Shown: positions 63,518 through 64,000 of the stretch, piece by piece
Layout of the letters: each line of letters opens with the position of its first letter
How positions within the stretch are numbered: position 1 is the first letter of the stretch
Made by a program: the position numbers and the translations under genes
From: an uncultured bacterium
GTDB lineage: Bacteria > Verrucomicrobiota > Lentisphaeria > Victivallales > UBA1829
Direction: 5' to 3'
DNA: 64,000 bases
Assembly: GCA_900548385.1 (NCBI GenBank)
Contig: URKJ01000006.1
Span: forward strand, 62,001-126,000
Notes under the pieces: model-generated
What the model saw: the letters and a program-made list of their open reading frames with translations, nothing else
What the model was told of the DNA's origin: nothing
The model's database searches: none

Positions 63518-64000
63518 ATGAAACAGAAACTTTTACTCTTGGCGGCGGTCTTTTTCGGCGTAATGGCATTCATGCTCACATTCCAGCAGATCAATCAGGA
63601 GAAGCGGAAAATTCAGGCTGCGACAACGGAAGTCGCCGTGCTTCAGCTGGTCAAAGACGTCGCGGAAAACGAACCCGTCACCGAAGACGCCGTGCGCGGA
63701 GCAAAGATCAAAATGTACGCCTCACAGCTTTCCGCCAGCCGTCATATTCCGTACAGTCAGAAAAACCTCATTATCAACCGTAAGGCGCAACTCTCCATCC
63801 AGCGCGGGAAAATCCTGCAGTGGAACGATTTGCAGAACGCCGTTTCCGGGGGAAAAGAGGGGCTGACACGCCTGATCCAGCCCGGCTACCGCGCGGTCTC
63901 CATCGCAGTCGATCAGACAGCCTCCGTTTCCGGACTCGTTCAGCCGAACAATTATGTGGACCTGATCGGAACTTTCAAATTTCCCGACATGCGCGGCGAC
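63518..64000 (+). CDS. Flp pilus assembly CpaB-like protein (runs off the end)
   Basis: 161 codons visible. An N-terminal membrane helix (KLLLLAAVFFGVMAFMLTF) precedes a SAF-like domain: VLQLVKDVAENEPVTEDAV, then YRAVSIAVDQTASVSGLVQPNNYVD, of which the segment QTASVSGLVQPNNYVD is the CpaB signature. CpaB is part of the periplasmic tad/flp pilus machinery. AAGGA site at the start; stop lies outside the window. Confidence 0.85.
   Translation, partial: MKQKLLLLAAVFFGVMAFMLTFQQINQEKRKIQAATTEVAVLQLVKDVAENEPVTEDAVRGAKIKMYASQLSASRHIPYSQKNLIINRKAQLSIQRGKILQWNDLQNAVSGGKEGLTRLIQPGYRAVSIAVDQTASVSGLVQPNNYVDLIGTFKFPDMRGD

Overview
The window looks like chromosomal DNA of a Lentisphaerota bacterium (Victivallis-like gut or anaerobic lineage). 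Reasons: two genes for prepilin-type proteins with an N-terminal methylation helix and a C-terminal H-X9-DG-like motif, many sugar-active enzymes each beside an AraC- or GntR-type regulator, several Gfo/Idh/MocA and ThuA genes, an anaerobic flavin/iron-sulfur transhydrogenase, and moderately high GC with strong third-position bias. The taxonomy is an inference from gene content; no rRNA gene is present. No rRNA, tRNA, CRISPR array, integrase or transposase was seen.

Layout. 1-7 kb: end of a beta-carbonic anhydrase gene, a purine permease, and a leftward run encoding an MscS channel, a FUSC-like inner-membrane protein, an HlyD adaptor and a TolC lipoprotein (efflux system). 7.3-11.3 kb: dnaK, groES, groEL, with a possible sigma-54 promoter before dnaK. 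11.4-12.5 kb: a DUF362 ferredoxin-like gene split by an in-frame TGA. 12.5-25.9 kb: carbohydrate block (AraC regulator, GH36 alpha-galactosidase, a giant clan GH-A glycosidase behind a pilin-like gene, a lipoprotein, a GH13/GH133 debranching fusion, an aldehyde dehydrogenase). 26-30.5 kb: MoxR, DUF58, transglutaminase operon. 30.5-36.6 kb: L-lactate permease diverging from a three-gene unit matching the Stn-type electron-bifurcating transhydrogenase; no hydrogenase catalytic subunit is present. 36.7-43.6 kb: ThuA and Gfo/Idh operon, AraC regulator, an iron-type ABC binding protein and fused permease without an ATPase, and an ECF sigma factor. 43.6-51.3 kb: NhaC antiporter, a duplicated-domain secreted protein, a YczE-like membrane protein, agmatine-to-putrescine genes, ispH and an O-antigen-ligase-like protein.

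51.4-53.9 kb: AraC regulator diverging from a beta-propeller glycosidase. 53.9-58.9 kb is an accessory island: three unrecognised genes behind a hairpin that buries the first Shine-Dalgarno sequence, then two leftward toxin-antitoxin-like pairs (DUF4160/DUF2442 and HigB/HigA) separated by 101-bp direct repeats that carry a shared terminator and antitoxin tail, and a zinc-ribbon/TM2 protein. 59-64 kb: AraC regulator, Gfo/Idh oxidoreductase, a GntR helix-turn-helix fused to an ABC-type solute-binding domain and translationally coupled to a pilin-like gene, and the start of a cpaB-like pilus gene running off the end.

Functionally, local regulators seem to sense sugars and switch on adjacent hydrolases and oxidoreductases, glycogen-type glucans are handled by the debranching fusion, lactate and reduced cofactors are exchanged through LctP and the transhydrogenase, and the island adds selfish or defence-like small modules with their own palindromic promoters. 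Promoters of the form TTGNNN-N16/17-TATANT are visible before many genes.
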